Notes: generated by a model not told the origin, from the letters alone. A stretch of DNA of 26,556 nt from Oscillibacter sp. (GCA_009773995.1 VSMY01000022.1:1-26556); one strand, 5' to 3'. Positions 1-7,585 are shown, counted from the first letter of the stretch. Numbers and translations are program-made.

Positions 1-105
1 TTGAAGAACAACTTCCCCGGCAAGGCCGACGCGCTGTATGAGAAGGCCGTGGAAGACGTCAAGGCCCGCTGCGCCAGATACAAGAGGCTGGCCGAGGAGG
101 GCTGA
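1..105 (+). CDS. C-terminal end of an unidentified protein (5' end outside window)
   Basis: An open frame runs from the window edge to a TGA at 103-105 and encodes 34 residues, a charged, helix-forming tail rich in Lys, Glu and Ala (it contains FPGKADALYEKAVEDVKAR). The general look resembles the extreme C-terminus of pyruvate:ferredoxin/flavodoxin oxidoreductases, where a similar 'FPxxAxxLxxxAxxxxxxRxxxYxxLA' helix ends the protein, but 34 residues are too few to be sure. It is followed by 380 bases without a convincing gene, so it probably does not belong to the catabolic locus to its right. Confidence 0.5.
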   Translation: MKNNFPGKADALYEKAVEDVKARCARYKRLAEEG

Positions 106-162
106 GGTACCATACATTTCCGGGGGACTATCCGGCGGTTTATGATTCCCCAAAAAACAATC

Positions 163-192
163 GCTGGGAGCTTCCAAAGAGAACCTCCCAGC
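163..192 (+). other. Inverted repeat downstream of the first gene (possible weak terminator)
   Basis: GCTGGGAG at 163-170 is matched by CTCCCAGC at 185-192, giving an 8-bp stem with a 14-base loop. No T-run follows, so it is only a possible transcript end for the partial gene that stops at 105. The rest of 106-267 shows nothing I can name. Confidence 0.35.
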
Positions 193-267
193 TAAGCTTA
201 TAGTCAACACACATGGAAGAAAGGCCCCGCGCAGGGACGACAACCAAATAACCGTTTAGAGCATGAC

Positions 268-303
268 GAAAGGGCGGCAATCGGTTACGATTGCCGCCCT
301 TTC
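268..303 (-). terminator. Strong hairpin, probable terminator
   Basis: A perfect 16-bp inverted repeat (268-283 pairing with 288-303, loop GTTA) with a GGGCGGC core flanked by AAA on the left and TTT on the right. The A/T flanks make it usable from either side. It lies about 180 bases past the stop of the minus-strand hydrolase (486) and about 160 bases past the plus-strand gene ending at 105, so it probably insulates the two. The stretch 304-485 between hairpin and hydrolase shows no credible gene. Confidence 0.65.
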
Positions 304-485
304 ATAAGCGTCAAATAAGCTGGCTAGGCCAAATTCCGCCACAGAGTATGCCGGAGGAAAAGGTTGGTTTTGAATGGACTGGTGTCGTCCGGGGCTGTAG
401 CTGCTGCCGGGCATGTTAATGCTCTCACAGCGGTGGATATCGTGCCGCCCCTGCGCGCCGTCCGGCAAATTGCCCTTGAAGCGCT

Positions 486-1214
486 TCACCACTGCGGGGC
501 ATTGCCGTCAAGCCAGGCCATGTGGGGCAGTATCTCCGGCGAGGGGAGGTCCGTGGGATAGCGCTTGAGAAGCTGGGCCGCCAGCAGATGGTGATAATAT
601 ATGTCGTCCTGGGGAAGAGGAAGATGAATCACGAATACCCGGCGGGGACGAAGACGGCGAATATGGGCCGCGCCGAAGCGGGGATTTAGCTGATAGGGGT
701 TGAAAAACGCGGCGTCGATCCCCCGCGTGCCGCAGGAGAGGAAGGCGTCGGCGTCCTCCGGAGAAAGAAGGGCGTCTCCGGCAATGAAGACCGTCTCCTC
801 CTCCGTCTCCAGCAGGTAAGACTGATGAGGATGCTCCTTGTCCTTTCCGTCGTGGGCGGTATCCCGGGCTATGACCCTCAATCCCGGGAACTCCAGCTGC
901 ACCATGCCCGGGCGGAGGGGATGAACGGGAATATTGGACTCGGGCACGCCAGGGCCGTAGACGCCCGGAGGATTCTTCCAGCGGAGTACCGCATTGAACG
1001 CCTTGCGGCAGAAGTGGTCGCTGTGGGTATGGGTGAAGAGCACGCCGTCCAAATGGGCAAAGATGCCCCCGCAGGTTTTCAGCTGGGCGGTCATGGCCTC
1101 CGGTATCGGGGAGAAGCCGTTCGGCCCGCCGTGGATGCCGTCCACCAAAAGGCCGGTCGTTCCGGTCCAGAAATACAAGGCGGAGTTTACCGAGTGGAAA
1201 ACCTGAATACGCAT
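486..1214 (-). CDS. Metallo-beta-lactamase-fold metal-dependent hydrolase (UlaG-like)
   Basis: The 242-residue product has the metallo-beta-lactamase signature HTHSDH (H62, H64, D66, H67) after a beta-rich N-terminus with a GLLVDG strand, followed by a later AGDALLS segment (third-motif Asp) and a terminal VIHLP segment that can supply the last His. This pattern and length fit the UlaG-like/beta-lactamase superfamily-2 branch, which includes lactonases and other hydrolases. The ATG at 1214 is preceded by an AGGGAGG ribosome site. The gene is transcribed away from the catabolic run starting at 1566 and shares a 350-base divergent control region with it, so a role in the same pathway (for example opening a lactone) is reasonable but inferred. 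The exact substrate cannot be read. Confidence 0.85.
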   Translation of the reverse strand: MRIQVFHSVNSALYFWTGTTGLLVDGIHGGPNGFSPIPEAMTAQLKTCGGIFAHLDGVLFTHTHSDHFCRKAFNAVLRWKNPPGVYGPGVPESNIPVHPLRPGMVQLEFPGLRVIARDTAHDGKDKEHPHQSYLLETEEETVFIAGDALLSPEDADAFLSCGTRGIDAAFFNPYQLNPRFGAAHIRRLRPRRVFVIHLPLPQDDIYYHHLLAAQLLKRYPTDLPSPEILPHMAWLDGNAPQW

Positions 1215-1281
1215 CGTCTGCCCTCCCTTTGATTCACGGGCGGGGGAAGGGCTTCATGACGCATCTCCCCCTGCCATAAAA

Positions 1282-1311
1282 GCATTACCACAAACCGGGG
1301 CGGCTTGTCAA
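1282..1311 (-). promoter_or_regulatory. Probable sigma-A promoter of the minus-strand MBL hydrolase
   Basis: Read on the minus strand, TTGACA (1311-1306) is followed after 18 bases by TAATGC (1287-1282) with an upstream TG, an extended -10 arrangement. It lies about 70 bases before the hydrolase start at 1214. It lacks the shared operator seen at the locus' other promoters. Confidence 0.5.
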
Positions 1312-1350
1312 CACAAATGGGAAAGATCTGACGACGGCGATATAAGAGCT

Positions 1351-1408
1351 GGTTATAGAGGCGTATTCATTTCCTTTATTTGACGGATGGAGGGAAAAAT
1401 GATACTAT
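1351..1408 (+). promoter_or_regulatory. Promoter with shared operator, upstream of TRAP binding protein 1
   Basis: TTGACG (1380-1385), 17-base spacer, TACTAT (1403-1408): a good sigma-A promoter. Directly upstream is an element starting GGTTATA at 1351, GTATTC at 1363 and TATTTGA at 1377. The same blocks occur with identical spacing before the second TRAP operon (9513), and the outer landmarks recur at three more promoters in the window. The element lies where an activator of the LysR class would bind, about -65 to -35. Confidence 0.75.
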
Positions 1409-1453
1409 TTTTACTGTCAATATCCGATGGAAATTGTTCCATTTGACGGATAT
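1379..1453 (+). promoter_or_regulatory. Direct and inverted repeats in the leader of the first operon
   Basis: TTTGACGGAT occurs twice, at 1379-1388 (overlapping the -35 box) and 1442-1451 (in the transcribed leader), 63 bases apart, about six helical turns. The second copy is one arm of an imperfect inverted repeat, ATATCCGATGGAA (1420-1432) against TTCCAT...CGGATAT (1437-1453). The arrangement would suit a repressor that bridges two sites or a leader hairpin. The 1454-1565 stretch shows nothing further besides the ribosome site of the next gene. Confidence 0.4.
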
Positions 1454-1565
1454 TCAGCGGGGCGCGCCGACCCTTGTTTGAATAATGTCAAAGTGCCTGG
1501 ACGGCGGATATTTTCGGGCGGGGACCGGGTGCGAAATCGGACAAAAGATGGATGGAGGAAAAGGC

Positions 1566-2645
1566 ATGCGAAAGTTTTTAGCACTGGTTATGGCACTGGC
1601 AATGGTGTGCAGCCTGGCGGCCTGCGGCGGTGAAAGCGGCGGCAAGGACGGCAGCGAGGGCGGCGGAGCCGCCGCAGGGACCGAGAGCGGCGGAGGGAAA
1701 ACCTATGAGCTGAAAGTAAACTGGGAAAATGCCGCCGATAACTTTATGACCATGAACTGGGATGAGTGGTGCGGCAAGGTTTCGGAAAAGTCAGGCGGCC
1801 GTCTGACCTTCAAGCCCTATTATAGCTGTACTCTGCTGGATTCCAACGCGGAGATGCAGCAGCTCATGGCGGGCATCGCCGACATTGCGGATGCGAAACG
1901 CCTGGCCAGCGACGGCTACAACATCAGCGAAAAGTGGAAGCTGCTGACGGCCGGTATCCCTGCGGAGGGACAGATTTCCCTGTCCTATGATTTTTGCGAA
2001 AAGTTCCCCCAGGTCCTGGAGGAGTTCAGCGGCGTCAAGGTGCTGGCGCAGTCCTATACCGGCGGCGGCGGTTATCAGCTGCTGACGACCAAGAAGGCCG
2101 TTCATTCCCCCGATGAAATGGCGGGCCTGACGATTTGGTGTGAGCCGGACTGGAATCAGTTTGTGGAGGAGTGCGGCGCCACGCCTGTGAATACCCCCTG
2201 GTCCGAGGTGTATTCTTCTCTCCAGAAGAATATGTACGACGGCCTGATGATCGCGGCGGAAACCTTGAAGTCCTGCAACTTCGCCGAGGTCTGCAAATAT
2301 GTGACCTATATTGATTTCTGGTATCTCAGCGGCCCCGGTTACTATATGAACAAAGACACTTATGAGGGCTTGCCGGATGACCTGAAGGCCATCATTGACG
2401 ACGAGGCTCTCCGGTCGGAGCTGGAACAGGCGAACTACGACGACGGCGTCGCGCTGGAGACGTCCTCCATCGAATGGGCCAAGGAGACTTACGGTACGGA
2501 AGTCATCTATCCCACCGATGAGGCAAAGGAAGCGTTCCTGGACAAGCTGACCCTGTCGAAGCAGTCTCTGGCCGAAGATCTGGATAAGCTGGGCCTGCCG
2601 GGCACCGATATGGTGGAGGCCATCGCTGGATATGCCGCGGGCTAA
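1566..2645 (+). CDS. dctP: TRAP transporter substrate-binding lipoprotein, DctP family (copy 1)
   Basis: The 359-residue product starts with a lipoprotein signal (positive N-terminus, hydrophobic core, LAAC with Cys20) and a Gly/Ser-rich linker, then a DctP-type periplasmic-binding fold. It would capture substrate outside the membrane and pass it to a DctQM pair. The ATG at 1566 is chosen over an upstream in-frame ATG (1485) because it has a GGAGG site and begins the signal peptide. It is a clear paralogue of the protein at 9667: both share NTPWSEVYSSLQKNMYDGL. At the place where DctP proteins carry the carboxylate-binding Arg (KIR motif) this protein has IW (Trp191), hinting at an unusual ligand. 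No membrane subunits are encoded in this operon, so it probably uses the DctQM pair at 10774-12656. Confidence 0.9.
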   Translation: MRKFLALVMALAMVCSLAACGGESGGKDGSEGGGAAAGTESGGGKTYELKVNWENAADNFMTMNWDEWCGKVSEKSGGRLTFKPYYSCTLLDSNAEMQQLMAGIADIADAKRLASDGYNISEKWKLLTAGIPAEGQISLSYDFCEKFPQVLEEFSGVKVLAQSYTGGGGYQLLTTKKAVHSPDEMAGLTIWCEPDWNQFVEECGATPVNTPWSEVYSSLQKNMYDGLMIAAETLKSCNFAEVCKYVTYIDFWYLSGPGYYMNKDTYEGLPDDLKAIIDDEALRSELEQANYDDGVALETSSIEWAKETYGTEVIYPTDEAKEAFLDKLTLSKQSLAEDLDKLGLPGTDMVEAIAGYAAG

Positions 2646-2668
2646 ATGATCGGGAGGATGGTCAGAAT

Positions 2669-3631
2669 ATGAAAACAGTACAAACCGTGGAAGGCCCCGT
2701 TTCGACGGATGCGCTGGGCTCCGTACTGATGCACGAGCATATCTGCACCTCCAGCATGGGCGTCGCCACCCACTATCCCCAGCTCTACGCGGAGGACTAT
2801 GAGGCCAGGATCGTTCGGGACCTGGAGGAAATGCGGGACAACGGCATCTCCACCGTGGTGGACGCCACGCCAGTGTGCCTGGGACGGGATGTGCGCGTCT
2901 TGAAGCGGACCAGCGAGCAGACGGGCGTCAACATTGTGGCCACCACCGGCTGGTGGGGCTGTGAGCCGCCCTATGTGGGCCCCACTACGGACGAACAATG
3001 GGCACGGTGCTTCGCGGACGACATCATCAAGGGCTGCGACGGAACGGACATCAAAGCCGGAATCCTGAAAGCGGCCATGGACCGGGAGGGCCCGACGGAG
3101 TGGAAGGTGAAGGTCCACCATGCCGTGGGCCTGGCCCAGCGGGAGACGGGGGCAAAGATCATGCTGCACACCTACTGCCCCACGGAGAGTCCCCGGTTCC
3201 AGCTGGCGGCCCTGCGGGAAGTGGGCGTGGATATGAACAGCGTGTCCGTGGGTCATATTCCGGAGACCACCGACCTGGATTTCGTCAAATGGATTTACGA
3301 TCAAGGGGTCTGGCTGGGCATGGACCGGCTGCCCATCGTGCTGCTGCCCGGTTCCTATGCGGTGGCGACACAGACGCGGATCAAGTTCATCAAGACCCTG
3401 CTGGATGCGGGGATGGGAGACCGGATGCTCTTCTCCCACGATTTTATGAGCGTCTCCACCTTGTACGACAACCAGCCGGAGGAGGTACAAGAAGAAGTGC
3501 GGAAGCAGTGTCCGGAGCGGTTCCTGTTTCTGAAAAACCACATTTTCCCCCAGCTGGCGGAGATGGGCGTGGACCCTGATCTCCTCTGGCGGATGACTAT
3601 TGAGAATCCCAAGCGGTTTTTTGAAGCGTAA
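2669..3631 (+). CDS. Phosphotriesterase-family amidohydrolase (binuclear metal hydrolase/lactonase)
   Basis: The 320-residue product matches the phosphotriesterase/PhP branch of the amidohydrolase superfamily along its whole length. All metal-centre residues are visible: HEH (H22, H24), the Lys that is carbamylated in the family (K129 in DIKAGIL), H167 (MLHTYC), H196 (SVGHIPETTD) and D258 (LFSHDF). Family members hydrolyse lactones, esters or phosphotriesters, so lactone or ester opening in the cytoplasm is the likely job. There is no signal peptide. It starts 24 bases after the TRAP binding protein, with GGGAGG upstream, in the same operon. The substrate cannot be inferred from sequence. Confidence 0.88.
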   Translation: MKTVQTVEGPVSTDALGSVLMHEHICTSSMGVATHYPQLYAEDYEARIVRDLEEMRDNGISTVVDATPVCLGRDVRVLKRTSEQTGVNIVATTGWWGCEPPYVGPTTDEQWARCFADDIIKGCDGTDIKAGILKAAMDREGPTEWKVKVHHAVGLAQRETGAKIMLHTYCPTESPRFQLAALREVGVDMNSVSVGHIPETTDLDFVKWIYDQGVWLGMDRLPIVLLPGSYAVATQTRIKFIKTLLDAGMGDRMLFSHDFMSVSTLYDNQPEEVQEEVRKQCPERFLFLKNHIFPQLAEMGVDPDLLWRMTIENPKRFFEA

Positions 3632-3656
3632 CGCGGCGCCCAGGCAGGGCGCAAGT

Positions 3657-3685
3657 GAAGGGGCGGGTGGAAGTCCCGCCCCTTC
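3657..3685 (+). other. Intercistronic hairpin after the phosphotriesterase-family gene
   Basis: GAAGGGGCGGG (3657-3667) pairs with CCCGCCCCTTC (3675-3685) around a 7-base loop, 25 bases past the stop at 3631. There is no T-run, so it is more likely an RNA-stability or partial-termination element inside the operon than a true terminator. It would let the first two genes be expressed above the remaining seven. Confidence 0.5.
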
Positions 3686-3709
3686 GTCTGCTTTCAGGAG
3701 GAATGCGCG

Positions 3710-4198
3710 TTGAAAAAAGAGGAATGGGTACGGGAAATCTTTCAGGTGGTCTGTGTAGTGGAGGACCTGGAGAAGACCCTGGAAAACTGGAAACGGCTGG
3801 TGGAGTTCGACCAAAGCTCCATCCACCGGAGCGAGGACGCCGGGACCGGACGGCAGGGGGAGCGGACGGTCTCCCGCTGCGCCCGCTTCGACCTGGGAGG
3901 CGTGCAGATTCGCCTGGTGGAGCCCCTGGACAAGGGGGGAGCGGACCCCTATGCCGCCGTCCTGCGGCGGAGCGGCCCGGGCTTTCATCACTTGGGACTC
4001 TCCGTCCGGTCCCGCGGCGAACTGACGGAGCGGTATGAGGCCAAGGGTCTTTCCCCCATTTTTGAGGAGGAGACGGAGGCGGGTCCCGCCCCCCTTTATG
4101 AGCTGGACAGCCGTCTGGGGATGTCCTTCGTCCCTTGGGATCGGGCATTCGGACCCTGCGCCAGGCTGGCGCGGGAGGAGCGGGAAAGAGAGGAGTGA
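3710..4198 (+). CDS. VOC (glyoxalase/epimerase-fold) family protein, copy 1
   Basis: This 162-residue vicinal-oxygen-chelate protein has the two-repeat layout of small VOC enzymes such as methylmalonyl-CoA epimerase: FQVVCVVEDLEKTL at the first strand and GPGFHHLGLSV at the start of the second half. The first metal position is Gln12 rather than His (Gln is used there by human glyoxalase I). The second is H93/H94. The usual Glu near the C-terminus is not evident (SFVPW), unlike its two paralogues in the window, so its metal site may be altered. The start is TTG at 3710, eight bases after AGGAGG; a nearby ATG at 3703 is in another frame. It may catalyse an epimerisation, isomerisation or enolisation in the pathway. 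Confidence 0.82.
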   Translation: MKKEEWVREIFQVVCVVEDLEKTLENWKRLVEFDQSSIHRSEDAGTGRQGERTVSRCARFDLGGVQIRLVEPLDKGGADPYAAVLRRSGPGFHHLGLSVRSRGELTERYEAKGLSPIFEEETEAGPAPLYELDSRLGMSFVPWDRAFGPCARLAREEREREE

Positions 4199-4202
4199 AA
4201 TG

Positions 4203-5258
4203 ATGAGAGCGGTCGTATATGAACAGGGCGGAAGAGCCTACGCCGGCGTCCGGGATGTGCCGGAGCCGGTCTGCGGAGACGGGCAGGTACTGGTCCGGGT
4301 ACTGGCCTGCGGCATCTGTAAGCCCGCAGACTCCGGTCATGACAGGGGGACCTCCATGCTGGGCCGATATCCGGTAATCCCCGGCCATGAGTTCGCTGGG
4401 GTGGTGGAACAGGTCGGGAAGGACGTCACCCGCTTCCGTCCGGGAGACCGGGTGGCGGTGGACAACGGCGCGCCCTGCGGGGTCTGCTATCATTGCCAGC
4501 GGGGAGAGTTCGCGTTCTGCGAGAATTACAAGGCCATGGGCCAGAGTCTTAACGGCGGCTTCGCCCAGCTGGCCGTGGCGCCGGAGAGCCACGTTTACGC
4601 GGTGCCGGAGGGCGTGTCCATCCGGGCCGCCGCCCTGTCGGAGCTGGTGGGCTGCGCCTACCACTGCATCGACAACGCCCAGATTCCTCAAGCGGGAGAC
4701 GTGCTGATCCTGGGCTGCGGCGCCAGCGGGATGCTTCTGGCCATGCTGGCGAAGAGCACCGCCGCCGGGACGGTGACGGCGGTGGACTCGGACCCCGGCA
4801 AGCTGGAGCGCATCGCGGCTAAGGGCGTGGGGACGGTCCTGGTGGAACGGGGAAATTACGGCGCGCTGGAGGCCCTGCAGAAGGAGCGCGTCCCCCACGG
4901 TTTCGATGTTGTCATCGACGCCGCCGGGGACGCGGAGCTGATCGAGCGGAGCCTGCCCCTGCTGAAGGCCAAAGGCCGCTTTCTGAACTACTCCTTTGCC
5001 AGCACGGACCGGAAGAGCGTTTCGGTGGATATGTCTCTCTTCGCTCGGAAGGAGCTCCACTATATGGGCAGCACATTCCAGCACCACAATTTCGACCAGG
5101 TGCTGCGCTCCATGGCCACAGGACGGGTGGACCCGGAGTATATTGTGACGCATGTGTACCCGCTGGAGAATTATTTTGAGGCCCTGGACAAGAACCTCAG
5201 TGACAGCGGCGTGGTCAAGGTCCTGATTGAGCCCAACGGCTTGTCGGACGGAAAGTGA
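4203..5258 (+). CDS. Zinc-dependent medium-chain (MDR) alcohol/polyol dehydrogenase, copy 1
   Basis: This 351-residue MDR dehydrogenase shows the catalytic zinc residues Cys39 (CGICKPAD) and His62-Glu63 (PGHEFAG), a full structural-zinc set (C92, C95, C98, C106), and a Rossmann motif (GCGASG) followed by an acidic VDSD end that favours NAD over NADP. It would oxidise a secondary alcohol, probably on a sugar or cyclic polyol. Two adjacent ATGs (4200, 4203) follow the VOC stop at 4198; the second matches the paralogue at 7586 (MRAVVYEQGGRA against MKAVLYHKGGRA) and is used here. The usual CGxCGSD zinc motif reads CGICKPAD here and CICRPAD in the paralogue, a shared variant suggesting a distinct subfamily. 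Confidence 0.9.
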   Translation: MRAVVYEQGGRAYAGVRDVPEPVCGDGQVLVRVLACGICKPADSGHDRGTSMLGRYPVIPGHEFAGVVEQVGKDVTRFRPGDRVAVDNGAPCGVCYHCQRGEFAFCENYKAMGQSLNGGFAQLAVAPESHVYAVPEGVSIRAAALSELVGCAYHCIDNAQIPQAGDVLILGCGASGMLLAMLAKSTAAGTVTAVDSDPGKLERIAAKGVGTVLVERGNYGALEALQKERVPHGFDVVIDAAGDAELIERSLPLLKAKGRFLNYSFASTDRKSVSVDMSLFARKELHYMGSTFQHHNFDQVLRSMATGRVDPEYIVTHVYPLENYFEALDKNLSDSGVVKVLIEPNGLSDGK

Positions 5259-5271
5259 GGGGAGGTTCGAT

Positions 5272-6183
5272 ATGCGGTTTGGAACCATGGAGCAAAGCTT
5301 TCCCGTATGGGGGCGCTTTGCTGTTGAGATGGCCGGGGAAGCGGGCTTCCAGGGCATCCAGATCACCGACGGCGGCGGATATCTCCAGCCCCATCCCCTG
5401 AACAACGGCTTTGTGGAATACGAGCGCTTCGGGTTGGACCTGCGGCGGAAGGACTCTTTTCCCCTGACGGACCGGCGGGTGCAGGAGGACTATCTGGAGG
5501 CGGCGGAGGCCGCCGGGGTCCGGCTGACGGGGATATACCTCTATTTACTGGACCACCAGGGCTTTATGAAATTCTCGGACCGAACTCCCCAGGGACATCA
5601 GTGCCTGGAGACCATTCAAAACGCCGTCCTGGCGGCGGAGCAGATGCGGATTCCCCTGGTGACCGTGCCCTGTCGGGGACTCTTCGGCGTGGGACAGCAC
5701 GCTTATGCCTTGGAGAAGCTGCGCTATGCCGCAAGGCTGGGTGAGGACCGCGGCGTGCGGATTGCTGCGGCGATGGACGCGGGGCTGGAGCGGCAGATAG
5801 AGGTCCTGGAGCGCCTGGACGGGAAGGTGACGCTGGACCATGGGGTTCTAGATCCGGCGCTGTACGCCTATGGCCGGGCCCCGGAGGTGATTCGGCTCCT
5901 GGGCCGGGAGCGTCTGGCTCAGATCCGGATGCGGGACCTGCAAGCGGACGAAGAGGGCCTTTTGGCAAGTTCTACGATGCGCCCGGCGCAGCTGGGGCAG
6001 GGCATCGGGCTTTCCGACTGCGCGGAGGCGGTTTTGGACACGGGGTTTGACGGCTGGATTCTGTCGGAGACGCCCTATTACAGCGCCGCCCTGGCGGAGG
6101 ACGGCGGGGATTTCCCGACCATGGTGCGGCGGGACTTGAAAGCTCTGCGGCAGCTGTTCAGCGGGAAAGAGGGGAGGAACTGA
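5272..6183 (+). CDS. Sugar-phosphate isomerase/epimerase-family TIM barrel lacking most metal ligands
   Basis: A 303-residue protein of the xylose-isomerase-like TIM-barrel (AP endonuclease 2) family. It is plainly homologous to its neighbour at 6186 (shared MAGEAGF, LDGK, LGRER, GWI-SE segments), but three of four metal ligands are gone. Glu148, Asp172 and His200 of the neighbour align with Ala167, Gly191 and Arg219; only the last Glu (Glu266) remains. It also has an insert near residues 45-62. It may therefore be a pseudoenzyme, a regulatory or structural partner of the next protein, or use other chemistry. The ATG at 5272 follows GGGGAGG. The next gene begins 2 bases after its stop, so the two are translationally linked. 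Confidence 0.85.
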   Translation: MRFGTMEQSFPVWGRFAVEMAGEAGFQGIQITDGGGYLQPHPLNNGFVEYERFGLDLRRKDSFPLTDRRVQEDYLEAAEAAGVRLTGIYLYLLDHQGFMKFSDRTPQGHQCLETIQNAVLAAEQMRIPLVTVPCRGLFGVGQHAYALEKLRYAARLGEDRGVRIAAAMDAGLERQIEVLERLDGKVTLDHGVLDPALYAYGRAPEVIRLLGRERLAQIRMRDLQADEEGLLASSTMRPAQLGQGIGLSDCAEAVLDTGFDGWILSETPYYSAALAEDGGDFPTMVRRDLKALRQLFSGKEGRN

Positions 6184-6185
6184 GA

Positions 6186-7028
6186 ATGGCCAGATTCAGG
6201 TTTGCGGTGTGTGAATGGAGCTTTCCCTGCTGGGGCTCCTTGGCGGTGAAGATGGCCGGGGAGGCCGGCTTTGACGGGGTACAGCTGGGGGACGCCGGCG
6301 GCTCCATGCACAACTTTCCTCTGCGGGACAAACGAGTCCAGGAGCATTACATGGAGGCCGGCGCCAGGTATGGCGTGGCCTTTCCCCAGATTCACCTCTA
6401 CACGCTGGGCCACCAGGGCTACTACCGGAGCCGCCTGGACAGCCTGGAGGGAAAGCTCTGCCTGGAGAGCATCCGGCAGGGAATCATCGCCGCTTCGGAG
6501 ATGGGCGTTCCCAGCGTCATCATAGACGGGATGCGGATGAATGACGAGGCTAAGAAGCGCCATGTGTTTCAAGTGGCCCAGTATGCGGTGCGCACCGGCG
6601 AGGAATATGGCGTTCAGATCGGCATGGAGACCGACATGTCCCTGGAGGACCATATCCGCTTTCTGGACGCCCTGGACGGCAAGCTGAAGCTGTGCTTTGA
6701 CGCCCACAATCCGGTGATGTACGGCACCGGCTATCCGCCGGACATGATCCGGACTCTGGGCAGGGAGCGCTTCGACCATTTCCATATTAAGGAGTCCCAG
6801 GCCAATGAGGACGGATACCTAAGCGTGGAGACCCCTATCGTCCTGATGGGACAGGGTTGCACCTACTTCCGGGAGTCCGCCCAAGCCGTCAAGGAGATCG
6901 GGTTCGAGGGCTGGATCGTCTCGGAGAACTTCTACTTCCGGCCCAATATCCTGGAGCAGGGCCTGGACTGTGTGTCCGCCGCCCGGCGGGACGTGGAGTC
7001 TCTCCACGCGGTGTACGGCACGGAGTGA
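6186..7028 (+). CDS. Sugar-phosphate isomerase/epimerase-family TIM-barrel enzyme, copy 2
   Basis: This 280-residue TIM-barrel protein keeps all four metal ligands expected from D-tagatose 3-epimerase-like and inosose dehydratase-like enzymes: Glu148 (METD), Asp172 (CFDAHNP), His200 (HFHIKES) and Glu247 (VSEN), plus His174 beside the Asp. Activities in this family include ketose epimerisation, inosose dehydration and 3-dehydroshikimate dehydration, so isomerisation or dehydration of a keto-sugar or keto-cyclitol is the likely role. It is the closest relative in the window of the minus-strand protein at 12774-13619 (both have GTGYPPDMIR). There is no signal peptide. GAGGGGAGG precedes the ATG. 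Confidence 0.9.
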   Translation: MARFRFAVCEWSFPCWGSLAVKMAGEAGFDGVQLGDAGGSMHNFPLRDKRVQEHYMEAGARYGVAFPQIHLYTLGHQGYYRSRLDSLEGKLCLESIRQGIIAASEMGVPSVIIDGMRMNDEAKKRHVFQVAQYAVRTGEEYGVQIGMETDMSLEDHIRFLDALDGKLKLCFDAHNPVMYGTGYPPDMIRTLGRERFDHFHIKESQANEDGYLSVETPIVLMGQGCTYFRESAQAVKEIGFEGWIVSENFYFRPNILEQGLDCVSAARRDVESLHAVYGTE

Positions 7029-7038
7029 AGGGGGTCCC

Positions 7039-7584
7039 ATGACAAAATTGAAGCTGGATCTGGTGTGCCAGGTCGCGGTGGCGGTATGGGACCTGGAGGA
7101 GAGCCTTGCCGCCTTCCGGGAGCTTCTGGGCTTTGACGAGGAGAGCCTGACCGCCTCGTCTTCCGATGAGGCATTCCGGTCCGGGCGGCTGCGGAACGTC
7201 GTCTACCGGGGGGAGACCGTGGAGTGCTTCCATTACCGCCAGTACAATTTTTCTCTGGGCGGGATGGACATCGAGCTGTTCGCGCCGGAGGACCCGGAGG
7301 AGGCCAATCCCTTTACGGATTTTCTCCGGGAGCACGGGCCGGGTATTCACCACTTGAATATCCGCCTGGCGAACCGCCGGGAGGGTATTGCTTTTTTGAA
7401 GCATGAGCTGAATATCCCGCCCTTTTTCGATTTGGACCACCTGGGCAGGAACTGCGCCTATTTTGACCTGCGCCGGGAGCTTGGGATAGTGCTCGAGATC
7501 GGCAGCAGGGTGGTGGGTCCTCGGGCCGCCATGACGGAGGAGGATATTCGGGCGCTGACCGCCTATGGGCAGAGAGAGGTGTGA
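7039..7584 (+). CDS. VOC (glyoxalase/epimerase-fold) family protein, copy 2
   Basis: A 181-residue two-repeat VOC protein with Gln11 (CQVAVAVWDLEESL) at the first metal position, HGPGIHHLNI (H104, H105) at the second repeat and Glu153 (IVLEIG) near the C-terminus, so a full Gln/His/Glu metal set is possible. It is related to the VOC proteins at 3710 and at 15822-16337 (-). The ATG at 7039 follows a GAAGGGGG site, 10 bases after the upstream isomerase stop. A dehydrogenase follows immediately, repeating the VOC-MDR-isomerase order. An epimerase or isomerase role is likely; the substrate is unknown. Confidence 0.85.
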   Translation: MTKLKLDLVCQVAVAVWDLEESLAAFRELLGFDEESLTASSSDEAFRSGRLRNVVYRGETVECFHYRQYNFSLGGMDIELFAPEDPEEANPFTDFLREHGPGIHHLNIRLANRREGIAFLKHELNIPPFFDLDHLGRNCAYFDLRRELGIVLEIGSRVVGPRAAMTEEDIRALTAYGQREV

Positions 7585-7585
7585 A

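Noticed and set aside
256..492. 78-codon frame on the minus strand directly after the MBL gene
   Set aside because: GTG start overlapping the MBL stop, no clear ribosome site or domain, and its 3' end runs through the hairpin at 268-303, which is better explained as the terminator of the MBL gene.
3597..5405. 602-codon open frame on the minus strand
   Set aside because: It lies opposite the VOC and dehydrogenase genes, has no recognisable domain and a biased Arg/Pro/Gly/His composition; it is a GC-rich antisense artefact. The same applies to 2642-3991 (-), 7598-8713 (-), 8604-9662 (-), 11193-12674 (-), 13686-14357 (+) and 22812-24326 (+).
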